Assembly: GCA_019638775.1 (NCBI GenBank)
Contig: JAHBTD010000002.1
Location: forward strand, 806,001 to 870,000
Source: Fimbriimonadaceae bacterium
GTDB lineage: Bacteria; Armatimonadota; Fimbriimonadia; Fimbriimonadales; Fimbriimonadaceae
Direction: 5' to 3'
DNA: 64,000 nt
Position numbers and translations under genes: made by a program. Below the pieces are notes generated by a model that had not been told where the DNA came from, did not search any database, and worked only from the letters and a program-made list of their open reading frames with translations. Positions 34,586 to 43,866 of this stretch are shown one piece after another; the stretch's first letter is position 1; the number at the start of each line of letters is the position of its first letter.

Positions 34586-34719
34586 TCCAGATACGATATC
34601 CTAGAGGGAACCAATTTCGTTTTCTTGGCTTCCGCATAACAGGAGATCGCGGACGATTCACCTTAAATGTGAGGCCAACGCCCGGTTGATCACGACCCAA
34701 AAACAACAAGGAAAGACTT

Positions 34720-35295
34720 ATGATTACAACGCTTATTGCTGCTATGACACTCTTCGCCCCTGCTGGCGCCGATACCCCCCTGGCTTGTCCGATCATGGGC
34801 AGCCCGACCAACGCAAAATCGCAAGCGCTGGACTACAACGGCGCACGCTTCCGCATGTGTTGTGGCGGCTGCGACGGTGCATTTAAGAAAGATGCCGCCA
34901 ACGTGGTTGGAAAGTTGAAGGCAGACAGCAAAGCGATCGGAGAATTCCTCTTCGACCCCACAACAGGTCTCCCGATTGACGCCAAGAAAGCGAAGGCAAC
35001 AACGGACTACAACGGCATCCGCTACCACTTCGCAACCGAGGCTGGCAAGGACACCTTCACCAAGAACGCCAAGACCCTCGCCGTGATGCCGAAGAAAGAA
35101 GTCATGAGCTGCCCGGTTATGGGAAGCCATGCAGTAGCAAGCTACGCCAAGGCTGGCGGTTACGCCGACCATGATGGCGTTCGCTACTACTTCTGCTGCG
35201 CGGACTGCGTTGCTAAGTTCCGAGCTGAACCGGCCAAGTATGCCAAAGCCGCTTCTGCAAAGGCAAAAGCTCCCGTCGTTCAGGACGTAAAGTAA
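34720..35295 (+). CDS. Secreted YHS/TRASH-like metal-binding protein
   Basis: The 191-residue product has a short signal peptide (residues 1-17) and three related domains of about 50 residues. The first (LACPIMG...FRMCCGGC) and third (MSCPVMGS...YYFCCADC) keep a C-P-x-M-G plus CCxxC pattern; the second has lost its cysteines (FDPTTGLP, YHFATEAG). Such YHS/TRASH-type domains bind Cu, Zn or Fe. The position next to copA and csoR suggests a copper-binding role outside the membrane. A clear Shine-Dalgarno (AAGGAAAG) precedes the ATG, and a strong terminator follows. Confidence 0.82.
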   Translation: MITTLIAAMTLFAPAGADTPLACPIMGSPTNAKSQALDYNGARFRMCCGGCDGAFKKDAANVVGKLKADSKAIGEFLFDPTTGLPIDAKKAKATTDYNGIRYHFATEAGKDTFTKNAKTLAVMPKKEVMSCPVMGSHAVASYAKAGGYADHDGVRYYFCCADCVAKFRAEPAKYAKAASAKAKAPVVQDVK

Positions 35296-35321
35296 GCGTT
35301 TTCTACGCAGACTCCCATTAG

Positions 35322-35358
35322 AAGAGCCGCATCCCACTTGGGATGCGGCTCTTTATTT
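35322..35358 (+). terminator. Intrinsic terminator after the YHS-like gene
   Basis: A perfect 14-bp stem AAGAGCCGCATCCC / GGGATGCGGCTCTT with an ACTT loop, followed by TTATTT. Confidence 0.92.
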
Positions 35359-35388
35359 ATGGTGGCCCATATGAGGTTTCTAGGTTCC

Positions 35389-35485
35389 TACTCCTCACTA
35401 CTCACTACTCACTACTCACTACTCACTCCCCGCTACTTACTCCCCGCTACTCACTCATAGCTACTCACTACTCACGACTCACTCC
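35389..35485. repeat. Heptamer array, ACTACTC type, after copA
   Basis: About thirteen 7-bp units, many exactly CTCACTA, run directly into the copA stop codon from the 3' side. The word is the same as at 22663-22733. Confidence 0.92.
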
Positions 35486-38026
35486 TTAGACAAACCTCTT
35501 CAACCTAAGCGAGTTCAGAATCACCGACACACTGCTAAACGCCATCGCCGCCGCCGCGAACATCGGATTGAGCATCCCCATCACAGCGAGCGGGATCATG
35601 AGAACGTTATAGCCAAACGCCCAAACCAGATTCCAGCGGATTGTCGTGAGCGTGGCTCTGGCAAGCCTGATCGATTGGGCAACACCTCTCAAGTCCGACC
35701 GAAGCAGCGTAATCTGCGCCGTCTCCATCGCAACGTCTGTGCCTCCGCCCATCGCAATTCCAAGGTCGGCCTGGGCAAGCGCGGGCGCGTCGTTGATACC
35801 ATCGCCGACCATGGCAACTCGGTTTCCGTTCGTTTGATGACTGACAACGATATTCGCCTTGTCGGCAGGCAACACCTGTGCTTCAATCCGGCTAATCCCC
35901 ACCTCTTTGGCAATGGCTTCCGCAGTCTTTCGGTTGTCACCGGTCACCATCACAGGCTCAACCCCCATTCGCTCAAGCTGCTTCACAGCCTCACGACTAT
36001 GCTCATCCACGCGGTCAGACACAGCCAGGAGGGCCTGAACTTTGCCGTCAACGGCAACCGCCATCACGGTCTTAGCTTGGGATTCGAGCTGCGTGAACTT
36101 GGCCCGAAGCACATCGCTCAGCGCCAAACTCCAATCCTCCAAAATCCTAGCGCTCCCAACAACAACCATCTTGCCATCGACGACAGCCTGGATACCTTTA
36201 CCGCTGTGCGCTTCGAAGGACTCCGCCTTGATCGGCATGTAGCCACGCTTCTTGGCGCCATCAACGATTGCACGAGCAACCGGATGTTCCGACCCTTCCT
36301 CGGCCCCAGAAGCCAGGCGCATCACCTCGGCCTCAGTCAAATCTCCAGCGACGATCACATCAGAAAGCTCAGGGCGTCCCTTCGTAATGGTTCCTGTTTT
36401 ATCAAGGAGAACAGTCTTGATGGACCCCGCCTTCTCCAAGGCCGAACCGTCTTTGATCAAGATGCCCAGCTCAGAACCACGACCCGTGCCAACCATCACT
36501 GCTGTCGGTGTGGCCAAGCCGAGGGCGCATGGGCAAGCAATAACGAGAACCGTTACGGCTGGTATGAGCGCGGCAGCAATATCCGCCCCTCTCAACATCC
36601 ACCCAGCAAAGGTGAGGATGGCCGTAAGGATAACGAGCGGCACAAACACGGAAGACACTTTGTCGGCAAGCTTTTGAACCGGGGCCTTCGAGCCTTGAGC
36701 ACGCTCCACAAGCTTAACAATATGTGCCAAAGCTGTATCAGCGCCAACCTTGGTTGCTCGGTAAAGCAAAGCCCCCGAGGTATTCAGGGTGCCCCCCGTC
36801 ACTTCATCACCCACCGACTTCTCAACAGGCACCGGCTCACCCGTGAGCATGGATTCGTCGATGAATGAACTTCCTTCAACTACCTCTCCATCCACAGCAA
36901 CCTTTTCACCCGGCTTCACCCGAATGATGTTGCCAACCTGAATATGTTCAATGGGATGCTGCGCCTCGTTTCCATCAGGCCCGACGACATTGGCAACCTT
37001 CGGCGCCAATCCCATAAGCTTTTCAATGGCTCCCGACATCCGCCGCTTCGAGCGTGCTTCGAGATACTTCCCTACCAGGATCAGCGATACGATCGCCGCT
37101 CCGGTTTCGAAGTAGATATGATCCGAAACCATCGAGTGCCCAGCGTGCTCTCGATAAGCGATCAGGGCGTACGTACTGTATGCCCAAGCTGCAAAAGCGC
37201 CAATCGCGATCAGCGAATCCATCGTCGCCGCGAAGTGCTTCAGGCCCTTCCACGTAGACACGAAGAATTGCCGTCCATTCCAGAAAACAACCGGAGTCAC
37301 CAGCGCAAAAAGCAGCCAGTTTGCCCAAGCCGGTCTTGGATGCCAAAACATCGACAGCCCGACAGCCGGGATCGTAAGGGCAATCGCCATCCACAAGTTA
37401 AACCGCTGAGCTTTAAGTTCGCGGTCCGATTCAACCTTCATATGCTCGGCATGTTCATCATGAGCGCCATGATCCATTGCTGGCATTGGGGCAGCGGACA
37501 TCATATGCCCGGCATGGGGGTCGGCAGCCTTTGGCTTTGATGCAACCGCTTCGTAACCCGCGTCAGAAACTGCCTTCTGCAAAGCTTCGACGGTGACGTT
37601 CCCGCCCGCGACGATCGTTGCTTTCTCCGTAGCAAAGTTGACATTGGCATCGACTACGCCATGAACGCCCTTGAGCGCTTTCTCGACCCGGGCAACGCAC
37701 GACGCGCACGTCATGCCCTTGATCGGAAACTCGATTTGCTGAGGTTTAGGCCGAGCCGCCGCGAGGCCAAGACCCTTCATCGGATCGGGCTTAGCATTGG
37801 GAAGCACCGCCTCATAACCCGCATCGGATACGGCCTTTGCCAGAGCATCCATTTGAACGTCAGACTGTGCGACGACGGTCGCCTTGTCAGTGGCAAAGTT
37901 GACGTTTGCTTCGACAACTCCTTCCACCTTTGCAAGCGCCTTCTCGACACGCGCCACACAGGAAGCACAGGTCATGCCCTTGATCGGTATCTGGATCTCG
38001 TTTGTGTCGTGATGTGTGTGTGTCAT
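35486..38026 (-). CDS. copA: Copper-exporting P1B-type ATPase CopA
   Basis: The 846-residue pump opens with His-rich MTHTHHD, then two heavy-metal domains with GMTCASC (about residues 18 and 92). A His/Met-rich linker with HAGHMM and [12 protein letters not shown] leads into eight membrane helices. The Cu(I) motif [11 protein letters not shown], the phosphorylation site [18 protein letters not shown] and [11 protein letters not shown] are all present. It exports Cu(I) (or Ag) from the cytoplasm. AGGAGAA before ATG 38026 fixes the start. A 24-bp CsoR-type palindrome overlaps its promoter. Confidence 0.97.
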   Translation of the reverse strand: MTHTHHDTNEIQIPIKGMTCASCVARVEKALAKVEGVVEANVNFATDKATVVAQSDVQMDALAKAVSDAGYEAVLPNAKPDPMKGLGLAAARPKPQQIEFPIKGMTCASCVARVEKALKGVHGVVDANVNFATEKATIVAGGNVTVEALQKAVSDAGYEAVASKPKAADPHAGHMMSAAPMPAMDHGAHDEHAEHMKVESDRELKAQRFNLWMAIALTIPAVGLSMFWHPRPAWANWLLFALVTPVVFWNGRQFFVSTWKGLKHFAATMDSLIAIGAFAAWAYSTYALIAYREHAGHSMVSDHIYFETGAAIVSLILVGKYLEARSKRRMSGAIEKLMGLAPKVANVVGPDGNEAQHPIEHIQVGNIIRVKPGEKVAVDGEVVEGSSFIDESMLTGEPVPVEKSVGDEVTGGTLNTSGALLYRATKVGADTALAHIVKLVERAQGSKAPVQKLADKVSSVFVPLVILTAILTFAGWMLRGADIAAALIPAVTVLVIACPCALGLATPTAVMVGTGRGSELGILIKDGSALEKAGSIKTVLLDKTGTITKGRPELSDVIVAGDLTEAEVMRLASGAEEGSEHPVARAIVDGAKKRGYMPIKAESFEAHSGKGIQAVVDGKMVVVGSARILEDWSLALSDVLRAKFTQLESQAKTVMAVAVDGKVQALLAVSDRVDEHSREAVKQLERMGVEPVMVTGDNRKTAEAIAKEVGISRIEAQVLPADKANIVVSHQTNGNRVAMVGDGINDAPALAQADLGIAMGGGTDVAMETAQITLLRSDLRGVAQSIRLARATLTTIRWNLVWAFGYNVLMIPLAVMGMLNPMFAAAAMAFSSVSVILNSLRLKRFV

Positions 38027-38045
38027 GTGATTTCTCCTACATTCA

Positions 38046-38074
38046 AAATATACCCCATGGGGTATATTTGTATA
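38046..38074 (-). promoter_or_regulatory. copA promoter and CsoR operator
   Basis: A perfect 24-bp palindrome (38046-38069), AAATATACCCCA with its complement, lies between TATACA (-35-like) and TATATT (-10-like), 16 bp apart on the minus strand. The core TACCCC...GGGGTA is the known CsoR site form. CsoR bound here would block RNA polymerase until copper releases it. Confidence 0.88.
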
Positions 38075-38108
38075 GGTCCTTAAGGCCGTCCTGAACTGAA
38101 ACAGGGTC

Positions 38109-38399
38109 CTATCGGACCATTCGGGACATCGTCTTGCGAAGCTCCTCGACGAGCTGGTGAGGAGTTTGCGTCTTTGCCTGGTCATGCTCCGAGCCCGTGC
38201 CATGCCCGAGGATGCAGCCTTTCATATGGGCTGCCGCGATCTCCGCTGAGAGTTGCTCCAGCGCAGCGCGCACAGCCGCAACCTGAGTGAGGATGTCGAT
38301 ACAATACTGGTCCTCGTTCAGCATCCGACGAACTCCCCGCACCTGGCCTTCCAAGCGTGCAAGTCGACGATCAAGCGATTGTTTGGATTCTGCGTCCAT
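38109..38399 (-). CDS. csoR: Copper-sensing repressor CsoR
   Basis: The 96-residue all-helical protein has the CsoR/RcnR fold. The Cu(I) ligands are C33, H58 and C62, with exactly the spacing of M. tuberculosis CsoR (C36, H61, C65); H58-x3-C62 is in AHMKGC. The opening [13 protein letters not shown] is the DNA-binding helix pattern. It represses copA and itself: palindromic operators lie before both genes. It is upstream of copA on the same strand, each with its own promoter. The mRNA is probably leaderless, since TATAAT is six bases before ATG. Confidence 0.96.
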   Translation of the reverse strand: MDAESKQSLDRRLARLEGQVRGVRRMLNEDQYCIDILTQVAAVRAALEQLSAEIAAAHMKGCILGHGTGSEHDQAKTQTPHQLVEELRKTMSRMVR

Positions 38400-38405
38400 G
38401 ACGAT

Positions 38406-38424
38406 ATTATACCCTATAGGGTAT
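38406..38424 (-). promoter_or_regulatory. csoR promoter and CsoR operator (leaderless)
   Basis: Consensus TATAAT (38406-38411) ends six bases before the csoR ATG. It overlaps a perfect 16-bp palindrome ATACCCTA/TAGGGTAT (38409-38424), a shorter form of the copA operator. This fits negative autoregulation. Confidence 0.85.
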
Positions 38425-38489
38425 TCACAGGGAGCAGACGAAAGACCAAAACTGGGCAGTAAGAGGCAGCGGAAATCAGGCCCAGAAGA

Positions 38490-39407
38490 CTAATCTTTAT
38501 CTGGTGCTTGATCAATAGCGGTCATCTTCACGATCTCAGGATCGGCAATCATAGCCGCATCAGGCTGGTCCAACCAGGATTCAAACTCAATTCGTGCCTT
38601 GTTCTCCGAGTCCAGAGAGCTTTGCAAGCTTGCGAGGCGGTCAATCGCTTTTGATGCTGTAAAGTTGAGCAGAGTGAGTTCTGTGAGCCGGTCATCCGCC
38701 TCTTCATGAACGTTCTTAACCAGTTCTCCCGCTTCGCGAATGACATCGATATCCCGACTGATGTCCCACATCAGTTCAAACTGAGCCGCCAATTCGATGA
38801 CCGGGCGCACTATCTCATCGGCCTCTTGCAACCTAGCTTCAAGAAGCGCATCTGCCTTTTGCAAGCCCTGAAGTGTTTCAAGCGCCTTTGCCCGTTTGCT
38901 AAGCATAAGAAGCCGCATTGTCTCATCGGCCTGTTCATCCAAACGCTTATCCAGCCGAGAGATGGACTCGGATGTGCGTATCGCGGCCTCGTTGACGAGC
39001 TTCCTTTTCTCTGCGACCCGTGCCTTGATCTCCTCGGAAGTGAAGAGAGGCTGGCTTTTGACGTGATCGACGACGACTCGGAGAACGCGAGGGTTACGAA
39101 CGTCTAGGCTCCTGAGTTCGCGCTGACGGTTGATCTTCCTAATCTTCCGTTCTGACATCTCCCAAAGGTAAGGACCTAAGAAGGCGAACATCAGGATGCA
39201 AAGAAAGGCTATGCCCTTGGCTTCGGTCTGAACAAAAAAGAGTGCAGCGATAAGCGTGAGCAACGTCCACCAAATGCGCAGTCTCTTGATCCTTGAATCG
39301 GCAAGCGCTTTATAGGCATCGTCCAGACTCTTCGTCGCCTCACCATAAAGCCGACGGATTTCTTCGTCCGACATGGGCAAGGCGTTCCTTAAATCCAGTT
39401 CTTCCAT
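38490..39407 (-). CDS. Membrane-anchored coiled-coil protein of unknown function
   Basis: The 305-residue product has two adjacent hydrophobic helices (about residues 45-85), separated by a short turn, then about 200 residues of charged, heptad-like helix (residues 120-285). The N-terminus and long C-terminal coil are probably cytoplasmic. No conserved catalytic residues are seen. It follows a heptamer/nonamer-rich gap and is monocistronic. No family was recognised. Confidence 0.7.
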   Translation of the reverse strand: MEELDLRNALPMSDEEIRRLYGEATKSLDDAYKALADSRIKRLRIWWTLLTLIAALFFVQTEAKGIAFLCILMFAFLGPYLWEMSERKIRKINRQRELRSLDVRNPRVLRVVVDHVKSQPLFTSEEIKARVAEKRKLVNEAAIRTSESISRLDKRLDEQADETMRLLMLSKRAKALETLQGLQKADALLEARLQEADEIVRPVIELAAQFELMWDISRDIDVIREAGELVKNVHEEADDRLTELTLLNFTASKAIDRLASLQSSLDSENKARIEFESWLDQPDAAMIADPEIVKMTAIDQAPDKD

Positions 39408-39772
39408 CAGCCTGTCAATCTCTTACATTTTTGGTTCAACTAAGGTTCCACACCTTCCCCATCCGTCACTCATCACTTCTCCCCTTTGCGTCTTTACGCC
39501 TTTGCGAGAAAGAAAACAGAGATCAGAAATCGGACATCGGAAATCGGAAATCCGAGTCGGATCACCGATTACGGATCACGGTCCCTTCCCCATTCGTCGT
39601 TCATCATTTCCCTTCCCATTCATCATTCATCGTTCATCGTTCATAACTCATCGTTCATCCTTCATCCTTCCCCTCCGTGACCTCTGTGGCCCTCAGTGCG
39701 CTCCGTGAGAAATCCCGACGACTCTGCAATCTCCAATCTCACGTCTCAGGTCCCGGTAAACTCAAACCACCT
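39408..39772. other. Gene-free stretch filled with repeats
   Basis: This 365-bp gap between divergent genes contains AATCGGA heptamers (39519-39565), CGTTCAT/CATTCAT heptamers (39593-39672), CCTCCGTGA-type nonamers (39674-39709) and a short AATCTCC run (39725-39740). TAAACT at 39752-39757 may be the -10 of the lyase gene. No gene is seen. Confidence 0.75.
39519..39709. repeat. Heptamer and nonamer arrays upstream of the lyase gene
   Basis: Three words in succession: AATCGGA (period 7), CGTTCAT (period 7, about ten units) and CCTCCGTGA (period 9, about four units). Confidence 0.85.
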
Positions 39773-41170
39773 ATGAACTTCCGCATCGAAAAGGACTCTT
39801 TGGGCGATGTCAACGTCCCCGCCGACGCTTATTGGGGCTCGCAGGCCGAGCGCACCCGCAACCTCTTCCAGATCAGCGGGCTCACCGAGCACCCCAAGAT
39901 GATCGACGCATACGTCATGCTCAAAAAGGCGTGCGCCGAGGCCAACACCGAGCTTGGTCTGCTGGACAAGGAAGTGGGCGGAGCGATCGTCAAAGCCGCC
40001 GACGAAGTCCTTGGTGGGAAGTTCCGCGACCAGTTCCCGGTCGACGTCTTCCACATGGGCGCGGGCACCTCGTTCAACATGAACACCAACGAGGTTTTGG
40101 CCAACCGCGCCGAAGAGATTCTCGGCGGGGAGAAGGGCAAGTACACCCGCGTCAACCCGAACGACCACGTCAACTACGGGCAGTCCACCAACGACACCTT
40201 CCCCAGCGCCATGCGCATCATGACGCGCCTGATGCTCACCGACCTCTTCAAGGCCGTCGATACCCTTGCCGACGCCTTCGAGGCCAAGGGTGTCGAGTTC
40301 GACACGATCCTGAAATCGGGCCGGACCCACCTGCAGGACGCGGTTCCGATCCGTCTCGGACAGGAGTTCGCCGCTTACGGATTGGCCATTCGCAAAGCGC
40401 GAAAGTGGCTGGAGCATGCCGCCTACGAACTGGAAGAGCTGGGCATCGGCGGTTCGGCAGCCGGAACGGGCCTGAACACGCACCCGCAGTATCGGTTTAT
40501 CGTGGTGGAGCGGCTGAAAGGCTACACCGGCATCGAATTCCGCAACGCCCCCAGCCTGGTCGAATCTATGCAGAGCCAGATGTGCATGGCGGCGCTGGCT
40601 TCGGGTCTGCGCATCCTGTGTCTGGAGCTCACCCGCATCTCGAACGACCTGCGCCTGATGTGCAGCGGCCCGCTCACCGGCATTGCCGAGATCGTGCTTC
40701 CGGCGGTCCAGCCGGGGTCCAGCATCATGCCCGGAAAGGTGAACCCCAGCATGGCGGAAAACCTGAACCTGGTCCTCTTCCAGGTGCTTGGGCAGTGTCA
40801 GTCGCTCGACTACTGCGTGCAGGCCGGACAGCTTGAGCTGAACGTGATGATGCCGAGCATGGCCTTTAGCGCGCAGTTCTCCATCCAAATTCTGGCGAAC
40901 ACGCTGAACACCTTCACCGAGAACTGCGTGCGCGGCATCAAGGCCGACGAAGAGCGTTGCAAGCACTACGCCGAAACCTCCCCGTCGCTGGCTACCGCGC
41001 TGAACGTCTACCTGGGGTATCAGACAGCGGCCCAGGTGGTGAAGACGGCGTTGAAGGAGAAGAAGTCAATCCCGGATGTTGTCCGCGAGCAAAGACTGCT
41101 GGATGAAGAAACGTTGCAGAAAGTCCTCGATCCGGCGAAGCTGACAGAACCGGGGATTCCTGGGAAGTAA
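39773..41170 (+). CDS. Class II fumarase / aspartase superfamily lyase
   Basis: The 465-residue product carries the superfamily signature GSSIMPGKVNP (about residues 315-325, with the catalytic Ser loop), SGRTHLQDAVP and GGSAAGTGLNTHP. THLQDA and GLNTHP point to class II fumarase (fumarate to malate). The C-terminal region (QLELNVMMP, SLATALNVYLGY) is closer to aspartate ammonia-lyase in places, so aspartase cannot be excluded. It is a soluble tetramer. ATG 39773 starts the fold directly. No Shine-Dalgarno is evident. Confidence 0.88.
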   Translation: MNFRIEKDSLGDVNVPADAYWGSQAERTRNLFQISGLTEHPKMIDAYVMLKKACAEANTELGLLDKEVGGAIVKAADEVLGGKFRDQFPVDVFHMGAGTSFNMNTNEVLANRAEEILGGEKGKYTRVNPNDHVNYGQSTNDTFPSAMRIMTRLMLTDLFKAVDTLADAFEAKGVEFDTILKSGRTHLQDAVPIRLGQEFAAYGLAIRKARKWLEHAAYELEELGIGGSAAGTGLNTHPQYRFIVVERLKGYTGIEFRNAPSLVESMQSQMCMAALASGLRILCLELTRISNDLRLMCSGPLTGIAEIVLPAVQPGSSIMPGKVNPSMAENLNLVLFQVLGQCQSLDYCVQAGQLELNVMMPSMAFSAQFSIQILANTLNTFTENCVRGIKADEERCKHYAETSPSLATALNVYLGYQTAAQVVKTALKEKKSIPDVVREQRLLDEETLQKVLDPAKLTEPGIPGK

Positions 41171-41198
41171 CCGCAGGAATGTAATTGTGAGGCATGTG

Positions 41199-41780
41199 AT
41201 GACAAGGCCTATTCTTCCGTTCTTGGTCAGCGCAGCGATTTTTGCTGGCGCGGCAACAGCGAACCCACAAAACAGGCAATCTGAAGCGAAACTAACGTTT
41301 AAGCTTCAAGGTACAGATGGCAAAATGTACGGTCCTTCAGACATGGGTTTTGGCAAGCCCACGTTCTTAGTCTTTCTCTCAGGATCACAAATGTTGAGGG
41401 AAGGTATCAGAGACATAAGACGCTTAGCTCATTTGCTGAATTACAAGATACGAGTAGTGGGCATTGTTACCGATGATCTTAATGACGCTGTACTATTGAA
41501 GCGAGAGTATGGACTAGATTTTTTATTATTGTGCGACGGCAAAGATGTTGTTGAAAAACTTGGACACTATGAAGGCACCGAAGTTTTCACTACAGCGATT
41601 GTAATGCCGGACGGATCAGTTCTCAGTCAAAGTCCTGGATATAGTCGAACCACAATTAAGAAGATGCTGTCAGCAGTATCGAAGAAGACTGGATCGAAGG
41701 TCAGCGTAAATCTCAGTCGATTCCCGAAGAAGCTGTTCGGAGGGGACAAGATTTTTTGGGGCTTGCCGCCTCCAATTTGA
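41199..41780 (+). CDS. Secreted redoxin-like protein without peroxidatic cysteine
   Basis: From ATG 41199 the product is 193 residues with a signal peptide (RPILPFLVSAAIFAGAATA). A peroxiredoxin/AhpC-TSA-like fold follows: KPTFLVFLSGSQMLREGIRDIRRL, then VVGIVTDD and a C-terminal TAIVMPDGSVL. The position after FLVFL where redoxins place Cys reads SGSQ. The only Cys is in LLLCDG. It is probably a non-enzymatic or altered member. Base composition is AT-richer than its neighbours (TTTTTTATTATT near 41520), which may indicate transfer. Confidence 0.62.
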   Translation: MTRPILPFLVSAAIFAGAATANPQNRQSEAKLTFKLQGTDGKMYGPSDMGFGKPTFLVFLSGSQMLREGIRDIRRLAHLLNYKIRVVGIVTDDLNDAVLLKREYGLDFLLLCDGKDVVEKLGHYEGTEVFTTAIVMPDGSVLSQSPGYSRTTIKKMLSAVSKKTGSKVSVNLSRFPKKLFGGDKIFWGLPPPI

Positions 41781-41981
41781 TGCTCTTGGTGCACCATATT
41801 CCGATCTCGCCGCGGAGGTCGAGTCACAATTGACCCAGTGCTAACCGCCGCCGACCATCGCAAGCTAAAGGGTTTCAAGGGCCTGCGGCCTGCCTTTGCA
41901 AGAATGGCGGTGGTGCTCTCCTTCCTTGCCGCATGCCTCCAATGGATCCTGTGCCGAGAGCCCGTGTATCACTCCCCCATG

Positions 41982-41987
41982 TACACT
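41982..41987 (+). promoter_or_regulatory. -10 box of VOC gene (leaderless)
   Basis: TACACT lies six bases (CAGCGT) before the ATG at 41994; no Shine-Dalgarno is present. Confidence 0.5.
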
Positions 41988-41993
41988 CAGCGT

Positions 41994-42452
41994 ATGAATT
42001 CAACCCAACCGCCAAGCCTGACCATGCACAACACCGGAATCGTTGTGCAGTCCCTCGATACGGCGATTGCCTTCTTCACGGAACTCGGCATGGAGTTGGA
42101 AGGCCGAGCCATGATCGAGGGCGAATGGGCGGGCCGCGTCACTGGACTTGGCGACCAGCAGGTCGAAATCGCTATGATGGTGACGCCCGATGGCCATAGC
42201 CGACTGGAGCTGTCTCAATTCCTAAGGCCAGAGGTCGTCGCCGACCACCGCACGGCACCCGTAAATGCTTGGGGCTATCTGCGGGTCATGTTCGGCGTCA
42301 GCGATCTCAACGCAACGCTCGAACGCCTCGCCAAGCATGGCGCGGAGGTTGTCGGTGAAGTGGTCCAGTACGAAGACATCTACCGCCTTTGCTACATTCG
42401 CGGCCCCGAAGGAATCCTTATTGGCTTAGCCGAAGAATTGAATCCTATCTAA
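41994..42452 (+). CDS. VOC (glyoxalase/bleomycin-resistance) family protein
   Basis: The 152-residue protein has two beta-alpha-beta-beta-beta modules. Metal-type positions are H15 in TMHNTGIVV, E in RLELSQF, and E in the late YIRGPEGILIGLAEEL. The GPEGILI...E ending is typical of the fold. Activity (isomerase, dioxygenase or resistance protein) cannot be told. The frame is open further upstream, but ATG 41994 is chosen because the fold begins there and a -10 box is correctly spaced. Confidence 0.85.
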   Translation: MNSTQPPSLTMHNTGIVVQSLDTAIAFFTELGMELEGRAMIEGEWAGRVTGLGDQQVEIAMMVTPDGHSRLELSQFLRPEVVADHRTAPVNAWGYLRVMFGVSDLNATLERLAKHGAEVVGEVVQYEDIYRLCYIRGPEGILIGLAEELNPI

Positions 42453-42458
42453 GGCTCA

Positions 42459-42544
42459 CTTTGATGCCTCAGGGTGCGCCTTCCTCTCTCCCTCTCCAGC
42501 CACAACCCAGAGCCCTGAGGCTAAAACCACAGCCTCAGGACTCC
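42459..42544 (+). repeat. Dispersed 85-bp element, copy B
   Basis: Gap-free alignment with 15803-15888 (see copy A). It lies just after the VOC stop codon. Confidence 0.65.
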
Positions 42545-42627
42545 AGACAAACGTAAGCAGGCGGCAACAGAAGGCGTGTGTTTGGCCTTATAAATATGGG
42601 GGCCATAATGGATTGAGGTTTGTACCA

Positions 42628-43296
42628 ATGGCTGATGTCCTACCAAAAATCACCAGTAAAGAGTTCTCACTAGACTCAATCATCCGCTATTTTATCGGCG
42701 GTGTTGTTTTGCTCGCTTGCTGGGCCATCGCCTTTCCTGACATTCTCGAGAGCGATGTTATCTCTAAGTTTGGGGCTGCTGGCTTGGCGACACTCGCGTT
42801 GTCGGTTGGAATTCTTTCCTACGGGGTCTATCGTGCAGCAATATATCCACTGCTGTTGTGCATCCACGCGCTATGGCCAGGCAGTAGTCCGTCGAAGTTT
42901 CGAAGTGGACACGAGGATGCTGCCAGTCAGTACCCTAGCTTTGAGCATCGCTTGAGGAAAGAGTACGGAATGTCAATCTTTGAGGCTGATATTATCTCGG
43001 GCCAAATTACCAGAGAGCTGGGTCCGAGCGATCAGGCTGAGTTTTCTCGTACGTTTGCAGCGGAGGCTCACCTCTTATATCTTAGCGGCTTCACAGCGAT
43101 TACACTTGGAATACTTGGTTGGTTCTTCACTAAAGCAGAAACTGCCATCTTAAGTCTCGCTGGGCTTGTCATCTTCTGCCTGGGGATTTTTCATCACGCA
43201 CGCTTTCGCCGTACTCGCCAGATTGTGCTGAAATGGATTTCTGAAAAAGATCAGGATAAATGGCTTGCGGCCCACGGCTATAAAAAGGTTCTTTGA
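42628..43296 (+). CDS. Multi-pass membrane protein of unknown function
   Basis: The 222-residue product has four hydrophobic helices (about residues 17-36, 44-75, 148-165 and 170-190), with a polar central loop of 70 residues and a basic C-terminus. TTG at 42613 is in frame, but ATG 42628 with GAGG nine bases upstream is more likely. CATAAT at 42605-42610 may be the -10. Base composition is slightly AT-rich. No family was recognised. Confidence 0.65.
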   Translation: MADVLPKITSKEFSLDSIIRYFIGGVVLLACWAIAFPDILESDVISKFGAAGLATLALSVGILSYGVYRAAIYPLLLCIHALWPGSSPSKFRSGHEDAASQYPSFEHRLRKEYGMSIFEADIISGQITRELGPSDQAEFSRTFAAEAHLLYLSGFTAITLGILGWFFTKAETAILSLAGLVIFCLGIFHHARFRRTRQIVLKWISEKDQDKWLAAHGYKKVL

Positions 43297-43387
43297 CGCC
43301 TATAGTCGCGCCATCACCTCTCCCTTACCTGCCTCGACAGAAAGCCCAGCAGCCAGCGCCCAAGACCTGCTGTAGAATATTCCAACA

Positions 43388-43858
43388 GTGCTCAGCAGGA
43401 TCAGCTATCCATCCATCATCGGCACAACACTGGCGATCGCAGTTGTGCTCTTCTGCTGCCTCATCGGCGTGTTCCAACTCTTACAGCCGGGTATCAACCA
43501 ATGGCCCACCGCAGCATCGATAGCGTTGGTTGTCAGCATTGCCAGTTCTGCTATCGGTCTCTACAGACACTCCCGACGCAAGCCGACTCAAAGCCAAGAG
43601 GATGAGCCGGCGGATTTTTGGACCTTCTTGCTTGCGGGAGTACTGACGGCGATCATCATGATCTTCTGCCGAGCAGGACTGGAAACGCTTGCAGAAAGCA
43701 TGCGCCGTGACACAACGATGCAAACGCCTTGGAGCGATCATATCTACTTTGGAATCGCGATGAGCGCTATGATGACCTTCCTTTATTGGCTGACCGACAG
43801 AAGGAAGTCCGGTCGAGATCACCAAGGCTCGCCAGACGAACGCGACCGGCACCTCTAA
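43388..43858 (+). CDS. Small multi-pass membrane protein
   Basis: The 156-residue product has four hydrophobic helices (about residues 10-33, 41-60, 78-97 and 118-135). Charged loops (RHSRRKPTQSQEDEP) lie between pairs. The start is GTG with TAGAAT nine bases upstream and no Shine-Dalgarno. It lies 91 bp after another membrane protein gene. A hairpin element follows the stop. No family was recognised. Confidence 0.6.
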   Translation: MLSRISYPSIIGTTLAIAVVLFCCLIGVFQLLQPGINQWPTAASIALVVSIASSAIGLYRHSRRKPTQSQEDEPADFWTFLLAGVLTAIIMIFCRAGLETLAESMRRDTTMQTPWSDHIYFGIAMSAMMTFLYWLTDRRKSGRDHQGSPDERDRHL

Positions 43859-43866
43859 AACGCAAA

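Noticed and set aside
35389-35485. CRISPR-like array
   Set aside because: Units are 7 bp without spacers, and no cas genes are nearby; it is a tandem heptamer array.
39746-40966. 406-codon open frame on the minus strand
   Set aside because: It lies antisense within the fumarase/aspartase-family gene; the product has no recognisable features, and high GC at third positions explains the open frame.
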